From positions 55,465,489-55,529,488 of the forward strand of contig NC_060065.1 of NCBI RefSeq assembly GCF_020283565.1: DNA of 64,000 nucleotides, given 5' to 3'. This document shows, piece after piece, positions 41,081 to 50,484 of this stretch. Source of the DNA: Trifolium pratense (lineage: Eukaryota > Streptophyta > Magnoliopsida > Fabales > Fabaceae). Within the stretch, counting starts at the first letter, position 1. Each line of letters begins with the position of its first letter. The notes below the pieces were generated by a model. The model was given only the letters and a program-made list of their open reading frames with translations. It did no database searches and had not been told where the DNA came from. The position numbers and the translations under genes are program-made.

Positions 41081-42137
41081 TTTTAAGCCCAATTTGAATG
41101 TAATATTAGTACTAGGAATATTGTAATTGTTGTCTTAACTGAAACTATACTACCCATGTATTTCACATAAGCATAAATAAAATCTGTTACATATTCTTCT
41201 ATGTCATTCATCTTGCAAATGTCTTTGTCAAAACCTCTATATCTTCCTTTCAACACCTTTCATTGATGATAACCAAAAAAACCAAATTAATTAAAATCAA
41301 TACCAATATTAACACAAACAAAATCAACGACCGACAGCAAAACAAAATTTGACGGCAAATGCAAATTGAAAGCGAACTTACCAAAATCATGGAGATGATT
41401 TTTGGGGATAATTGCGGCTGTTGTGATATACATATTGGTTACATGTTTTACAATATCTTTTTGTTCTTTTTTGTTGTTGTTCAACAGCCAGCTCTTTACC
41501 ACCATTAATTCTTTTACCACTGCCTTTAGTCTTTGAAGATGGTGGTGGAAGAATTTCTATTTTCTCAGGAATATTGGAACCAATATACTAGTAAGTTAAA
41601 TTAAAATTAAAAGCATTATCAAAAAAAAAAAAAAAAAAAAAGAAATTTGATGTTGGTATTTCACATGATCAAATTTGATGTTAGATTTTGGAAGTATATT
41701 ATAAATTTGAAAGAAAAAAAAAACACCTAAAAATAAGATGATTTTTAAGCTTGATATATATCTAATCTTAATTTTCTTGAAAAAGAATGAAATGCCAAAA
41801 GAAAGAAATTCCACATGTGCCATGTCTTATATCACCAATCCGATTTTAAGGTTTACTTATTATATTAATCCCTATATCAGTCAAAACAATTTATTTTATT
41901 TTTTTCTACAAATAGAAAATTATATTAAAAGCACTTATCATAACACAATAGGTGACTGAGATTAGGAAAAAATAAGAACAGCTGCAGGGATACCCTGTCA
42001 TAGCAGTTTGAATACTTTGGCTTAACGCCTATACTCAAGCATTCAAGACAACAAAGCCGAAAAATTGCTAGAACCAATTCTAATTCTAATACTGAATATA
42101 TACATTACCATTTGAACTATCATACAAAATAATGCAT
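41081..42137. other. 3' flank of PCFS copy 2
   Basis: AT-rich, with a 21-base poly(A) run at 41621-41641 and a FAR1-like coding scrap at 41395-41577 on the minus strand. Nothing else was recognised. Confidence 0.4.
41395..41577 (-). pseudogene. FAR1-related/MULE-like C-terminal fragment
   Basis: The minus-strand frame reads EILPPPSSKTKGSGKRI and then KRYCKTCNQYVYHNSRNYP before a stop. The Pro/Ser/Lys-rich linker followed by a CxxC...H cluster resembles the C-terminus of FAR1/FHY3-related proteins and their transposase relatives. The last cysteine expected in NC(P) appears as Y. No transposase core is nearby, so it is an isolated fragment. The assignment is tentative. Confidence 0.4.
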
Positions 42138-42145
42138 CACGTAGA

Positions 42146-42830
42146 CAGTGGCGGAGGCAGGAATTGTTTTTTGGATGGGCCGCTAAAAAATTATCTATAC
42201 TATATATAAAGAGGATACATAAGTTTTGGTGTGGACAATACCAACAATACCCTTGATTTTTTTAGTAGCAACAAAAAACATTTATTAACAAACTCACCAT
42301 AACATAATACTTGCAGAAAATTGATCTTCAAAAATTATATTTTTTGTTATATTACATATATACAAAAAAAAAAACATATAATCCAAAATAAAAAAATTAT
42401 GCTTTATTCACACAAAAAAATTAACAAAGAAGATAACAGTGGATATATAAATATGAAAAGCTAATTTTATAAAAAAAATGGGATTAATTTAAGACTTTTT
42501 TTTTTTGAACAAAACCAATGGATTAATTTAAGACTTTAATTCGGTCTCAAAGTGATTTTTTAAAGAATAAAACAGATACCGTAAAAAAAAAGAATAAAAC
42601 AGATAAATTTAAAAAATATAGCAGCTAGAATGACTCGAACCCGCACTAGCTTGCAAAGTTGCCATCCACCTTAGCCACTCGGTCAAATACGTTGTTATGA
42701 AATTAATATGCGTTCACTAATATATGTATACAGTCACAATGTTTTATATATGTATAGGGGTACCCTAGTAATTTCACTTTTTTTGGGGTGGGCCATGGCC
42801 CTGCCTGGCCACCCCCTGGCTCCGCTACTG
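42146..42830. mobile_element. hAT-type element, 685 bp, with perfect 8-bp target duplication
   Basis: Begins CAGTGGCGGAGGCAGG and ends CCTGGCTCCGCTACTG. The 8-mer cacgtaga flanks both sides exactly (42138-42145 and 42831-42838). The interior encodes no transposase. It contains a tRNA-like module in antisense at about 42625-42695. Confidence 0.88.
42625..42695 (-). other. tRNA-Ser/Leu-like module inside the hAT element
   Basis: On the minus strand, GACCGAGTGGCTAAGGTGG matches the D-arm/A-box of type II tRNAs, and GCGGGTTCGAGTC matches the T-arm/B-box about 25 bp later. The acceptor stem and anticodon arm do not pair, so it is not a functional tRNA gene. Confidence 0.5.
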
Positions 42831-43059
42831 CACGTAGATACAGGAACAGGATTTCCTGCTGTAAGTTTTTCACGCAGTTTCACGCTGTGTTAAATAAGGA
42901 CCGTCCGATCTAATCTGAATGGTTCCGATTGATTTGGACTGATTTTGTATAGATTCAATATGAACCGACCGATCTGAAATGGACGGATGAGATCTAAAAC
43001 AGCGTGTAACTTTGTGATTTACAACTGCAGAGAATCTTGATCCGTAGATACAATCAACA

Positions 43060-43710
43060 TTGAACAGCCTAAATGGTCACATTATTGGGCAACAACAGTT
43101 CATGCTTTATGGGAGTTGAGAAAGAAAGCTTTGCATGATGATGATTTTGTTATGTCCGTCAAACCATGGGAAGTAATTTGCAGCAGTTCAAACTATAGCT
43201 GGTTCGAGCAACAACAATGTGGAATACTCCCTCCGGTCCTTATTATAAGGAACAGTTTGACAAAAACACACAGACCAAGGAGACCTATTTTTTTTATTAA
43301 AAATTCTAAAATGTTATGTTTAATTCCAAAAATAACCTTGGTCTTAATTGATTGTTGTCTCTTGTAATTATCAATATAACCTTGGTCTCCAATTTTTTTT
43401 GTATAGGAAATGTGTGTGTAATTAATGTTAAGCATTGGAATAGGTTATATTGGAGTATACAATTCAATTCAATAAGGGTATAAAAGGAATTACTCATTTA
43501 ATAAAACATAGATTTAAGGACTGTTCCTTATATAAAGGACCAAAAAAAAAATCCAAACTGTTCCTTATAATAAGGACCGGAGGAAGTACATTCGATGGAA
43601 GTCGCTGGATGATGGTTGGGTGCGTCTTAACACGGATGATGCTTCTAAGAGAGTAGGTTTCGCAGGCTGCGGAGGTGTGTGTGTTACGTGGAAATGTGGT
43701 TTTATGATTT
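43060..43710 (+). mobile_element. LINE RNase H fragment split by a Stowaway MITE
   Basis: Upstream of the MITE the frame reads YWATTVHALWELRKKALHDD, resembling the pre-RNase H linker of plant LINEs. Immediately after the MITE it reads YIRWKSLDDGWVRLNTDDAS and GFAGCGGV, the start of an RNase H domain (usual form W..P..GW.KLNTDGA). If the MITE and one TA are removed, the two halves join in frame through EYIRW. The catalytic TDGA motif is TDDA here, so the relic is degraded. Confidence 0.65.
43227..43586. mobile_element. Stowaway-like MITE with TA target duplication
   Basis: Left CTCCCTCCGGTCCTTATTATAAGG and right CCTTATAATAAGGACCGGAGGAAG are inverted repeats with one terminal mismatch. TA flanks both sides (43225-43226 and 43587-43588). 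Total length is 360 bp, with no coding capacity. Confidence 0.88.
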
Positions 43711-45075
43711 TGTTCCGGTATGCAAGTTTTTTATTTTGACAAATTTACCGGAATACATTTTAAAAAAAATTCGATTTTTTAGTATGAAAGATAGTACAAA
43801 TCAAAATAGTTTTTAAGAGTTTTCCAATTCACAATATATTTCAAAAAATTGTTTTAATTGTTCCAGTTTACACTAATTTTTTAGATGACTTTACAATATA
43901 TTTGGTGTATAATATAGTTAATCGATAACTGGTAAAAAATTATTCTAGAATATAATTAACAAATATGTGTTGAAGCTGAGTCTGTTGGACTGATTGTTGC
44001 TGAAACAGCCCTCTCCTATCGCTCAAGGAGTTGCTTCTTTTTTGCTTGCTATTCTGTGCCGAGTCTATAAGCAAAGAGGGGGTGCCCAATACATGCGTCC
44101 CAAGGTCGCCAATGACCAATACAACAACTGAAAGCCAGGGCATCTTACCCTAAAAGGCAGAGTTGGAATACTTAATTGGTTCAAATCCAATAGTAGCTAG
44201 AATCGGTGAAAGGATAGTTCACCAGACCCGCTCACGATAATGCACACATAAACCATAGCAAATACTATGCAACGAAGCTGAGGATAAATAACACATTTTT
44301 TAAGGTATAATCTACTCTTTGACGCTTTGATTAAATAAAAATTTTGAGATATTTATAAGAAGTATAAATATGAAATTAAACTACTTTTTAATTGGAAATA
44401 AAATTATTATTCATCCAAAAAGGATTCTCGATCTTTCTCTTGGGCCTAATTTGTTCCATGTTGTAAATGACTTAAATTTATTAAACTACTTTTTTTTTCA
44501 AGAAGAAAAAAAAAATTAATACAAATTTTTTTCTTTTCTTGTTTGGCAAGACACTTGGGCCTAATCTTTTTATATGAGCCATAAAAAGATTTCTTGATTG
44601 GAAGTTATATATTGTCCATAGTGTTGTCTAGATTAATCATTATTTCTACTTGTTTTCTTCGTCTCCCATACGTATACTCTTCGTCTCCCATACGTATACT
44701 CTTCGTCTCCCAGACCATACTATTCCTTTCTCCCGTGCTTTTTTTCTACCAGGTACGTACTTTTTTTTATTTTATTTCTTTCTTCTTCTTCTTTTCTTAT
44801 TTTTTAAAGACTAATGCTAAATAATGTCGCTAAATAATGTCCGAGAGACATTTGTTAAGAATTCAAATTTATAATTTTTTTTAGTATTGTGTAGTTTTTA
44901 TAAGTTGTTATATGTTAAATTGAGTTATTATTTTTGTTGCGCATCTTTTATCGTTCTTTTTGTTCCTATTTTATGCGTAGATTTCTTTTAACTAATATTC
45001 TTTCTTCCCTATTTTCATGTTTTGTATTTTTATTTACCTTTAAGAATTAAAATTATAATTAAGGTAGAAGGGTTG
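43711..45075. other. Region upstream of PCFS copy 3
   Basis: No gene. Holds a possible organelle-derived stretch (about 43960-44290) and a 22-bp tandem repeat cttcgtctcccatacgtatact (44658-44715). From 44890 it shows similarity to the region upstream of PCFS copy 1. Confidence 0.45.
44658..44715. repeat. 22-bp tandem repeat, about 2.5 units
   Basis: The unit cttcgtctcccatacgtatact occurs twice in full, followed by a partial cttcgtctcccagacc. Confidence 0.85.
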
Positions 45076-45245
45076 GGGCACGTTTGAATTAACTTATTTT
45101 TAAGTTTATGCAATTTTTATGTACTATTATAAGTTTGTCAAGGTAGTTTATGATAAAATAGCTTATAAAAATGTGAACTTATAAAATAGTATAAAATCTA
45201 ATTTATATTGCATAAGCTAAAAAATAAGCTAATTCAAACTGACAC
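45076..45245. mobile_element. MITE upstream of PCFS copy 3, absent at copy 2
   Basis: Left GGGCACGTTTGAATTAACTTA and right TAAGCTAATTCAAACTGACAC are inverted ends, flanked by TTG on both sides (45073-45075 and 45246-45248). The matching sequence upstream of copy 2 (about 38605-38630) reads aaggtagaagatttgaaatattatt, with a single TTG and no insert. Confidence 0.75.
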
Positions 45246-45729
45246 TTGAAATATTATTAAAAATGCTGATGATATGATGACAAATTAGGCTTTTAATTAT
45301 AATTTTTTTTACGCAAAATCTAAAATCATGAAAAAAGATATTTAGACATTAAAATAGGGAAGGAAGAGAGAGAATACTTATCCAAACTTCTAAATCATAT
45401 CTTTTTGTCAAAAAAAAAAATCATATCTAAAAAGATATCTAAAAAATTGTAAACAAATCTTAAATCATAAATTCTATACTTATCCAAGCTTGTTACTATA
45501 TACTTATCTAAGTTTGTTATAAAAAATAAGGAAAGGAAGAGAGAAAACAATTAAAGATTGTGACTATAAAATAGGGAAAGAAAAGAAAGAGGGAATAAAC
45601 TATCTAGGTATTCCGCTAGGGGCTTATAGTTTGTTATTTTCATTGTGAGTTATTTATTGTAATTTTTCCATTCCATCATATTGCTTATAATTCATTGTTG
45701 GTTTCATCCTCAGAGGTTGCAGGTGAAAG
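45246..45729. other. Proximal promoter and leader of PCFS copy 3
   Basis: Shares text with the region upstream of copy 2. Near 45700, ttcatcctcagaggttgcaggtgaaag contains possible acceptor sites, so an intron in the 5' UTR is possible. Confidence 0.4.
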
Positions 45730-47171
45730 ATGATTGTGGCTAGTAAGATTACTCAATTTGTCCCAAGTAGGGTTAGAACAGAATCTTCTCATCATGTTAT
45801 TTCAAAGTCATGGCAAAACACTGAAGAAGAGGAGTTTGATTGGGAAGATCTGCGTCCAACTCTATTAGACAACACTAGAAATAATAGTTTCCTGCAACCA
45901 ACTATTGGCTTCTCCACAGAAAAGCCTGTTACTGTTGCAGCAAGTTCGATGTCAAGGATGTTTCCTGGTCTCAAGCCTAATATTGAGTACCGTCCACCAA
46001 TCTTGGCGGCAACTTTTGAAAATGTGCATGCTCCTCGTCCTCCCTGCCTAAATCCTATTGAAAATGTGCATGCTCCTCGTCCTCCTTGCTTAAATCCTAT
46101 TAGATTTCCATTGAACAATCTTGTTATGAATCCATCTGAATCAACAAATGCTAATAGTTATCGGAACCCTTTTCAAAGACATACACACCCTGTTATGCCA
46201 GGCCAAAGAATCATCACAAACAACCCTTTACATTTTCCTCCAGCCAGCGGCCCACATGCTCCTCCGCCCCAGATGCTACCTCATCCCAATCCTTTCGTAT
46301 CAAGCGAACAGCCATCTGTTGGATATTCTAATTTGATTAATTCACTCATGGCCCAAGGTGTAATATCATTGGCTAATCAAGCTCCTACACAGGTAACTAG
46401 ATCTATCCTAAGTTCAATTCTTATATATATATTACCATGTTCCTTCCATTTTATAGTAGTATTTGATTGTTAATTTGTAATTAATTAATTAATGTTATAT
46501 GTTTGTAGGATTTTGTTGGCATTGGCATTGAGTTTGATCCCAATATTCTAAAGGTTCGTCACGAATCTGTAATCAGTGCCTTATATGGTAAGTTGCCTAG
46601 ACAGTGCAAAACTTGTGGCCTACGATTCAAATCACAAGATGAGCACAGCAGACACATGGATTGGCATGTGACTAAGAACCGTAACCGTATTAGTATGTCT
46701 AAAAACCATAAGATGAAACCCTCTCGCAAGTGGTTTGTCAGTGAGACGATGTGGCTCAGCGGTGCAGAGGCATTGGGAACTGAATCAGCTCCAGCTCCAG
46801 GTTTTTTGCCAACTGAGGAAAAGAAAGAAGACAAAGAATTGGCAGTTCCTGCTGAAGAGGACCAGAAAACATGCTCTCTATGTGGAGAGCATTTCGATCA
46901 GTTTTACAGTGATGAAACAGAGGATTGGATGTACAGAGGAGCTGTTTACCTTAATGCGCCCAATGGAATAATAACAGCCGGCATGGATAGGTCACAGTTA
47001 GGCCCCATTATTCATGCTAAATGCAGATCTGAATCTACTACATCCCCATCTCAAGATTGTGTGATGGATGGAGAAGGCAATCAAAGAAAACGTATGCAGC
47101 AAGGCACATATGATGAAGGCAATCAAAGAAAACGAATGCGAACAAGTTTTTCGCAAATTCATCCTTTTTAG
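45730..47171 (+). CDS. PCFS-like copy 3 (Pcf11-related zinc-finger protein), 2 exons
   Basis: Exon 1 is 45730-46392 and exon 2 is 46509-47171, giving 441 aa. This is the longest of the three intact copies and the one closest to a typical PCFS linker length. Exon 1 begins [14 protein letters not shown] and holds [19 protein letters not shown], the most canonical form of this acidic motif in the array. It also holds a duplicated 14-residue unit [14 protein letters not shown] (42-bp repeats at 46018-46101) and the conserved exon end [20 protein letters not shown]. Exon 2 has the C2H2 finger ([16 protein letters not shown]), [17 protein letters not shown], the second zinc cluster ([12 protein letters not shown]) and the basic tail [15 protein letters not shown]. 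The CID is absent. Copy 3 may be the oldest or parental copy, inferred only from its more complete exon 1. Confidence 0.9.
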
Positions 47172-48713
47172 TTTTTAGCCAAAATATGTAATGATTTTGT
47201 AAAAAAAATGTAATGATTTCATGTACTTTACAAAATTAAATGCATTAACCTGTAAATTTACGATTACTTAATTTTTTTTGTTCCAAAAAACCTTTTAATA
47301 AAATTGTCATTCTAATTATTTTTTCTCTATTGTTTTGTCATTCTAATTATAGTGTTAACATTTATGTAGTATGAAAATCATATATTGGAGTTGTTTTATC
47401 AATTAAAAAACAAATCTCAAGTACAAGAGGTACTAAAGGATAAGAAATAAGAAACAAAAGATAAGTCCAATAATTCAAATATACAACAACTTGACAGCAT
47501 CATTTTAATAAGTGCTAACCACTTAGATCAGCAAACAAACCTCTACCCTTGAATCAGTTATCAGTGCATTGAATAATTGCCACTCCCAGTTACAGCATAC
47601 AATCAATTCATACCAGAAATTTACAATCAGCTACATGCTAAAATATTAGTTATTTGAAAAATCAACAAAGATGCAACACAAAACCTCCTTCAAACATAAG
47701 ATATCTGGAACCACGAAATTTAAGGCATCGCTCGAAGGACACATTTGACTATGTCACTCCTTTGGAACAGACCAAACTCAAAGAAACCTTGATAACAACC
47801 TCTTTTACCAATGGTCTACTGCAGACAATAACAATTAAAGCTAGAAAATAGCTAGCAACTTGTACTAAGATAAGTTAGGATCTCTGCCCAAGCCACTATG
47901 CTGCCAGAATACGCAAAATTAGAAAAAATTCTGCAGCTCCGCAGCCGACAGGACATGGATATTTAGAGATACAGCTTAAATAAAGCTAAGAGAGGAATAA
48001 TACTCATCTCAGCAACAAGAGGAAACAACTCTTCCACAAAACTTCTATATCTCCTGCATAACCATTTAGTACCTACAATACAGAAATAATTAGCTCACAC
48101 AGGAGTCTATCACACACAGCTGGAAAATAAGCTCACACAGGCAAGCTCAAACTGGGACCTTTACCTGCAACCTGATGCACAAACAAAACACACAGAACTC
48201 ACATTGGCCTAGAGATGCAAACTATATTATGATCAAGGCTATAACTTATTCTTCATCCACCATTCCCAAGCATGCTAACGGGTGAATAATCCACTTTATT
48301 AAAATGAGACTAGTACCTTGTTTGGTTCTGGGTTCTGGCCTCTGTTTTGAGTTTACTTGTAACTTTTAACAGTGTAATGAACCAGGTACATCTCTACCAC
48401 ATGTTAATTAATTTTGTAGAGAAGGATAAAAACTTTGAATGGATTTCTAACCGGATGTTTTCACGCTATATACATTACTAATCCAACCGGGAGGTTTCTG
48501 GATGAGCCGATTCGAATGAGACAATTTAAAACACAATTTTTTTCTTCATCTTCATTTATGTTTTGTCACAACAAAAAAATTAAAACTTTCGACCTTTTCG
48601 TATCCAAGTAAGAAGTAACAATTGAATCCAAGTACCTATAAAATCAGGCGCATCAACCACCTTATAAGCTTCTTTCAATATCTGAGAAAATGCAAGACGA
48701 CAATTATAAATCA
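47172..48713. other. Region between PCFS copy 3 and a MITE, no gene recognised
   Basis: No coding sequence of credible length. On the minus strand at 48683-48637, an exon-like piece ILKEAYKVVDAPDFI is bounded by ttctcag and gtacttgg, but no neighbouring exons were found. The short frame at 47654-47851 has no recognisable features. Confidence 0.35.
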
Positions 48714-48824
48714 CTCCCTCCAGACACAAATATAAACAAAAATGCATTTTTTAGATTCATTGAATAATCCAATATTCAATGAATTAAAAAATGCATTTTT
48801 GCTTATATTTGTCTCCAGAGGGAG
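48714..48824. mobile_element. Compact palindromic Stowaway-like MITE
   Basis: ctccctccagacacaaatat and atatttgtctccagagggag are inverted ends. The two halves pair almost completely around cattgaataatccaatattcaatg, giving a 111-bp near-palindrome followed by TA. Confidence 0.75.
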
Positions 48825-49056
48825 TATATACTAACCACAATTAAGATAAGTACTTGGAAATAAATCATTAGTTGGTTCAGTGATGATTAACGCTTGATTT
48901 GATAGGGATGATCATAATTTGATTCCTCACAACTGCGATCGGAAGAGACTGAAACTACTTATTATCAGAACTGACTTCCGAACTAAATTATACAGTTTAG
49001 TTGGTCGGATAAAAAAAGGTACTTGGAGAATTCTCTATAGAAGATCCCTCTTGCCA

Positions 49057-49761
49057 AAGCTGTCAAAATGGGCTAGCCCGAATGGGCCGGCCCGCCAAGC
49101 CCGATTTTTTCCGGGGCTCGGGCCTTGAAAATTCTAGCCCAAAAAAATTAAAATTAAAAATAAATATAAATAATTTGTTTTGAATGATTTGAACTTAGTT
49201 TGTAATATAAATTATAAAACACTGTCCGCTACTTAAGTAGCAGATGAGTAAAATAGGGCACCAAGAACTCGTAGGTCGCGGATGAGTAAAAATAGGACGC
49301 ACGAGAAACTCTTACGTAGCGGATAAATAAAAATAGGGCGCGCGAGAAACTCGTTCGTAGCGGATGAGTAAAAATATGGTGCGCGAGAAAGTCGTAGGTA
49401 GCGGATGAGTAAAAATATGACGCGCGAGAAACTCGTAAGTAGAGGATGCGTAAAAATAGGGCGCGAGAAACTCGTAGGTAGTGGATGAGTAAAAATAGGG
49501 CGCGCGAGAAACTTGTAGATAACAAATGAGTAAAAATACGAAGCGCAAAAATTATTAATCCTATTTATATGGTTAAGTTTGACCACTCAAAGTAAAATAA
49601 ATAAATAAATAAATAAATCGGTCCGGCCCGACAACCCGTACCAGGCCGGGTTCGGGTACTAATTTTGGTAGGCTATTTTTTATCTGGATTTTTTAGTCCG
49701 GCCCAACGAAGCCCGACCGGACCGGCCCAAAATTGGCGGAGCCGGCGGTTTTGACAGCTCT
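49057..49761. mobile_element. hAT-type MITE carrying a minisatellite
   Basis: Ends AAGCTGTCAAAATGGGC and GCGGTTTTGACAGCTCT are inverted repeats. The flanks tcttgcca (49049-49056) and tcttgcaa (49762-49769) match at 7 of 8 bases. Subterminal gggccggcccg-like and gtccggcccgac-like GC-rich segments are shared with the element at 30321. The middle is a tandem array. Confidence 0.65.
49235..49555. repeat. 41-bp minisatellite, eight units
   Basis: The unit is roughly gtagcggatgagtaaaaata followed by gggcgcgcgagaaactc and a 3-4 bp linker. Eight diverged units lie head to tail. The CG-rich gcgcgcgag cores stand out from the AT-rich surroundings. The repeated SFSRALFLLIRYLRV-like antisense frames arise only from this array. 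Confidence 0.9.
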
Positions 49762-49785
49762 TCTTGCAATCATTCATTAATTACG

Positions 49786-50100
49786 GGCTTAATTAGTAAA
49801 ATGGTCCCTTAAAGACATTTTTGGTTTCAGATTGGTCCCTTAAAGAAAAAAAGGTCCAAATAAGTCCCTTAAAGAAAAAAAAAGTCCGAATAGGTCCCTT
49901 AAAGACATATCCGTTAATCAGTTTGGTCCCTAAAAAGATGTCTAAACAGGACTAAACTGATTAACGGAGATGTCTTTAAGGGACCTATTCGGACTTTTTT
50001 TCTTTAAGGGACCTATTTGGACCTTTTTTTCTTTAAGGGACCAATTTAAAACCAAAAATATATTTAAGGGGCCATTTTATTAATTAAGCCTTAATTATGC
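49786..50100. mobile_element. MITE with GGCTTAATTA ends (possible Mutator-like)
   Basis: GGGCTTAATTAGTAAAATGGTCCCTT on the left is mirrored by AAGGGGCCATTTTATTAATTAAGCC on the right, and the inner ggtcccttaaag units repeat in opposite orientation. The flanks ttaattacg and ttaattatg agree at 8 of 9 bases, which suggests a 9-bp target duplication. Confidence 0.7.
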
Positions 50101-50389
50101 TACTAAAATAACTTTTTTTGGACAAATTATACGGCGTGACGCATGTGGTCATTATAAAATAACTTTAACCAAACATCTCAAAAATAAAAATTCTTATTTG
50201 TTTATCATATCTTTTTGGATCGAGTAGATGAGCTTGAGTTAGCTTTGACTAGAGACTTCAGACTTGGATTACGACTAGTTAGTGTTTTCGAGATTCATTC
50301 TCAGTTATGGTTCATCTTGATCATAAAAAAATAATAATAATTCTCATAAATAATAATCAATAGTAATTATTACTTTATACTTTATAATA

Positions 50390-50484
50390 GAAAGTATATA
50401 TACATTATTATTCACACGAATCACAACAGTTGATTGCTTTGTCAGTTATCAAAACAGTAACAGAAGAAGAAAGACGGTGGTGAA
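50390..50484 (+). promoter_or_regulatory. Candidate XDH core promoter and leader
   Basis: A TATA-like gtatatatacatt at 50394-50406 lies about 80 bp upstream of the XDH start codon, and the sequence between (ttcacacgaatcacaacag) would be a short leader. Position alone supports this; other AT-rich boxes exist nearby. Confidence 0.4.

Noticed and set aside
42192..42225. Possible Helitron 5' end (TCTATACTATATATAAAG) inside the hAT element
   Set aside because: The resemblance is short and AT-rich, and no matching 3' hairpin with a CTRR end was found nearby.
42625..42695. Candidate tRNA-Ser gene
   Set aside because: A-box and B-box are good, but the acceptor and anticodon stems do not pair, and it lies inside a hAT element.
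49229..49586. Repetitive antisense frames (SFSRALFLLIRY units) that look like a repeat protein
   Set aside because: All three frames are open only because the 41-bp minisatellite repeats; the array lies within a MITE and has no start or promoter context.
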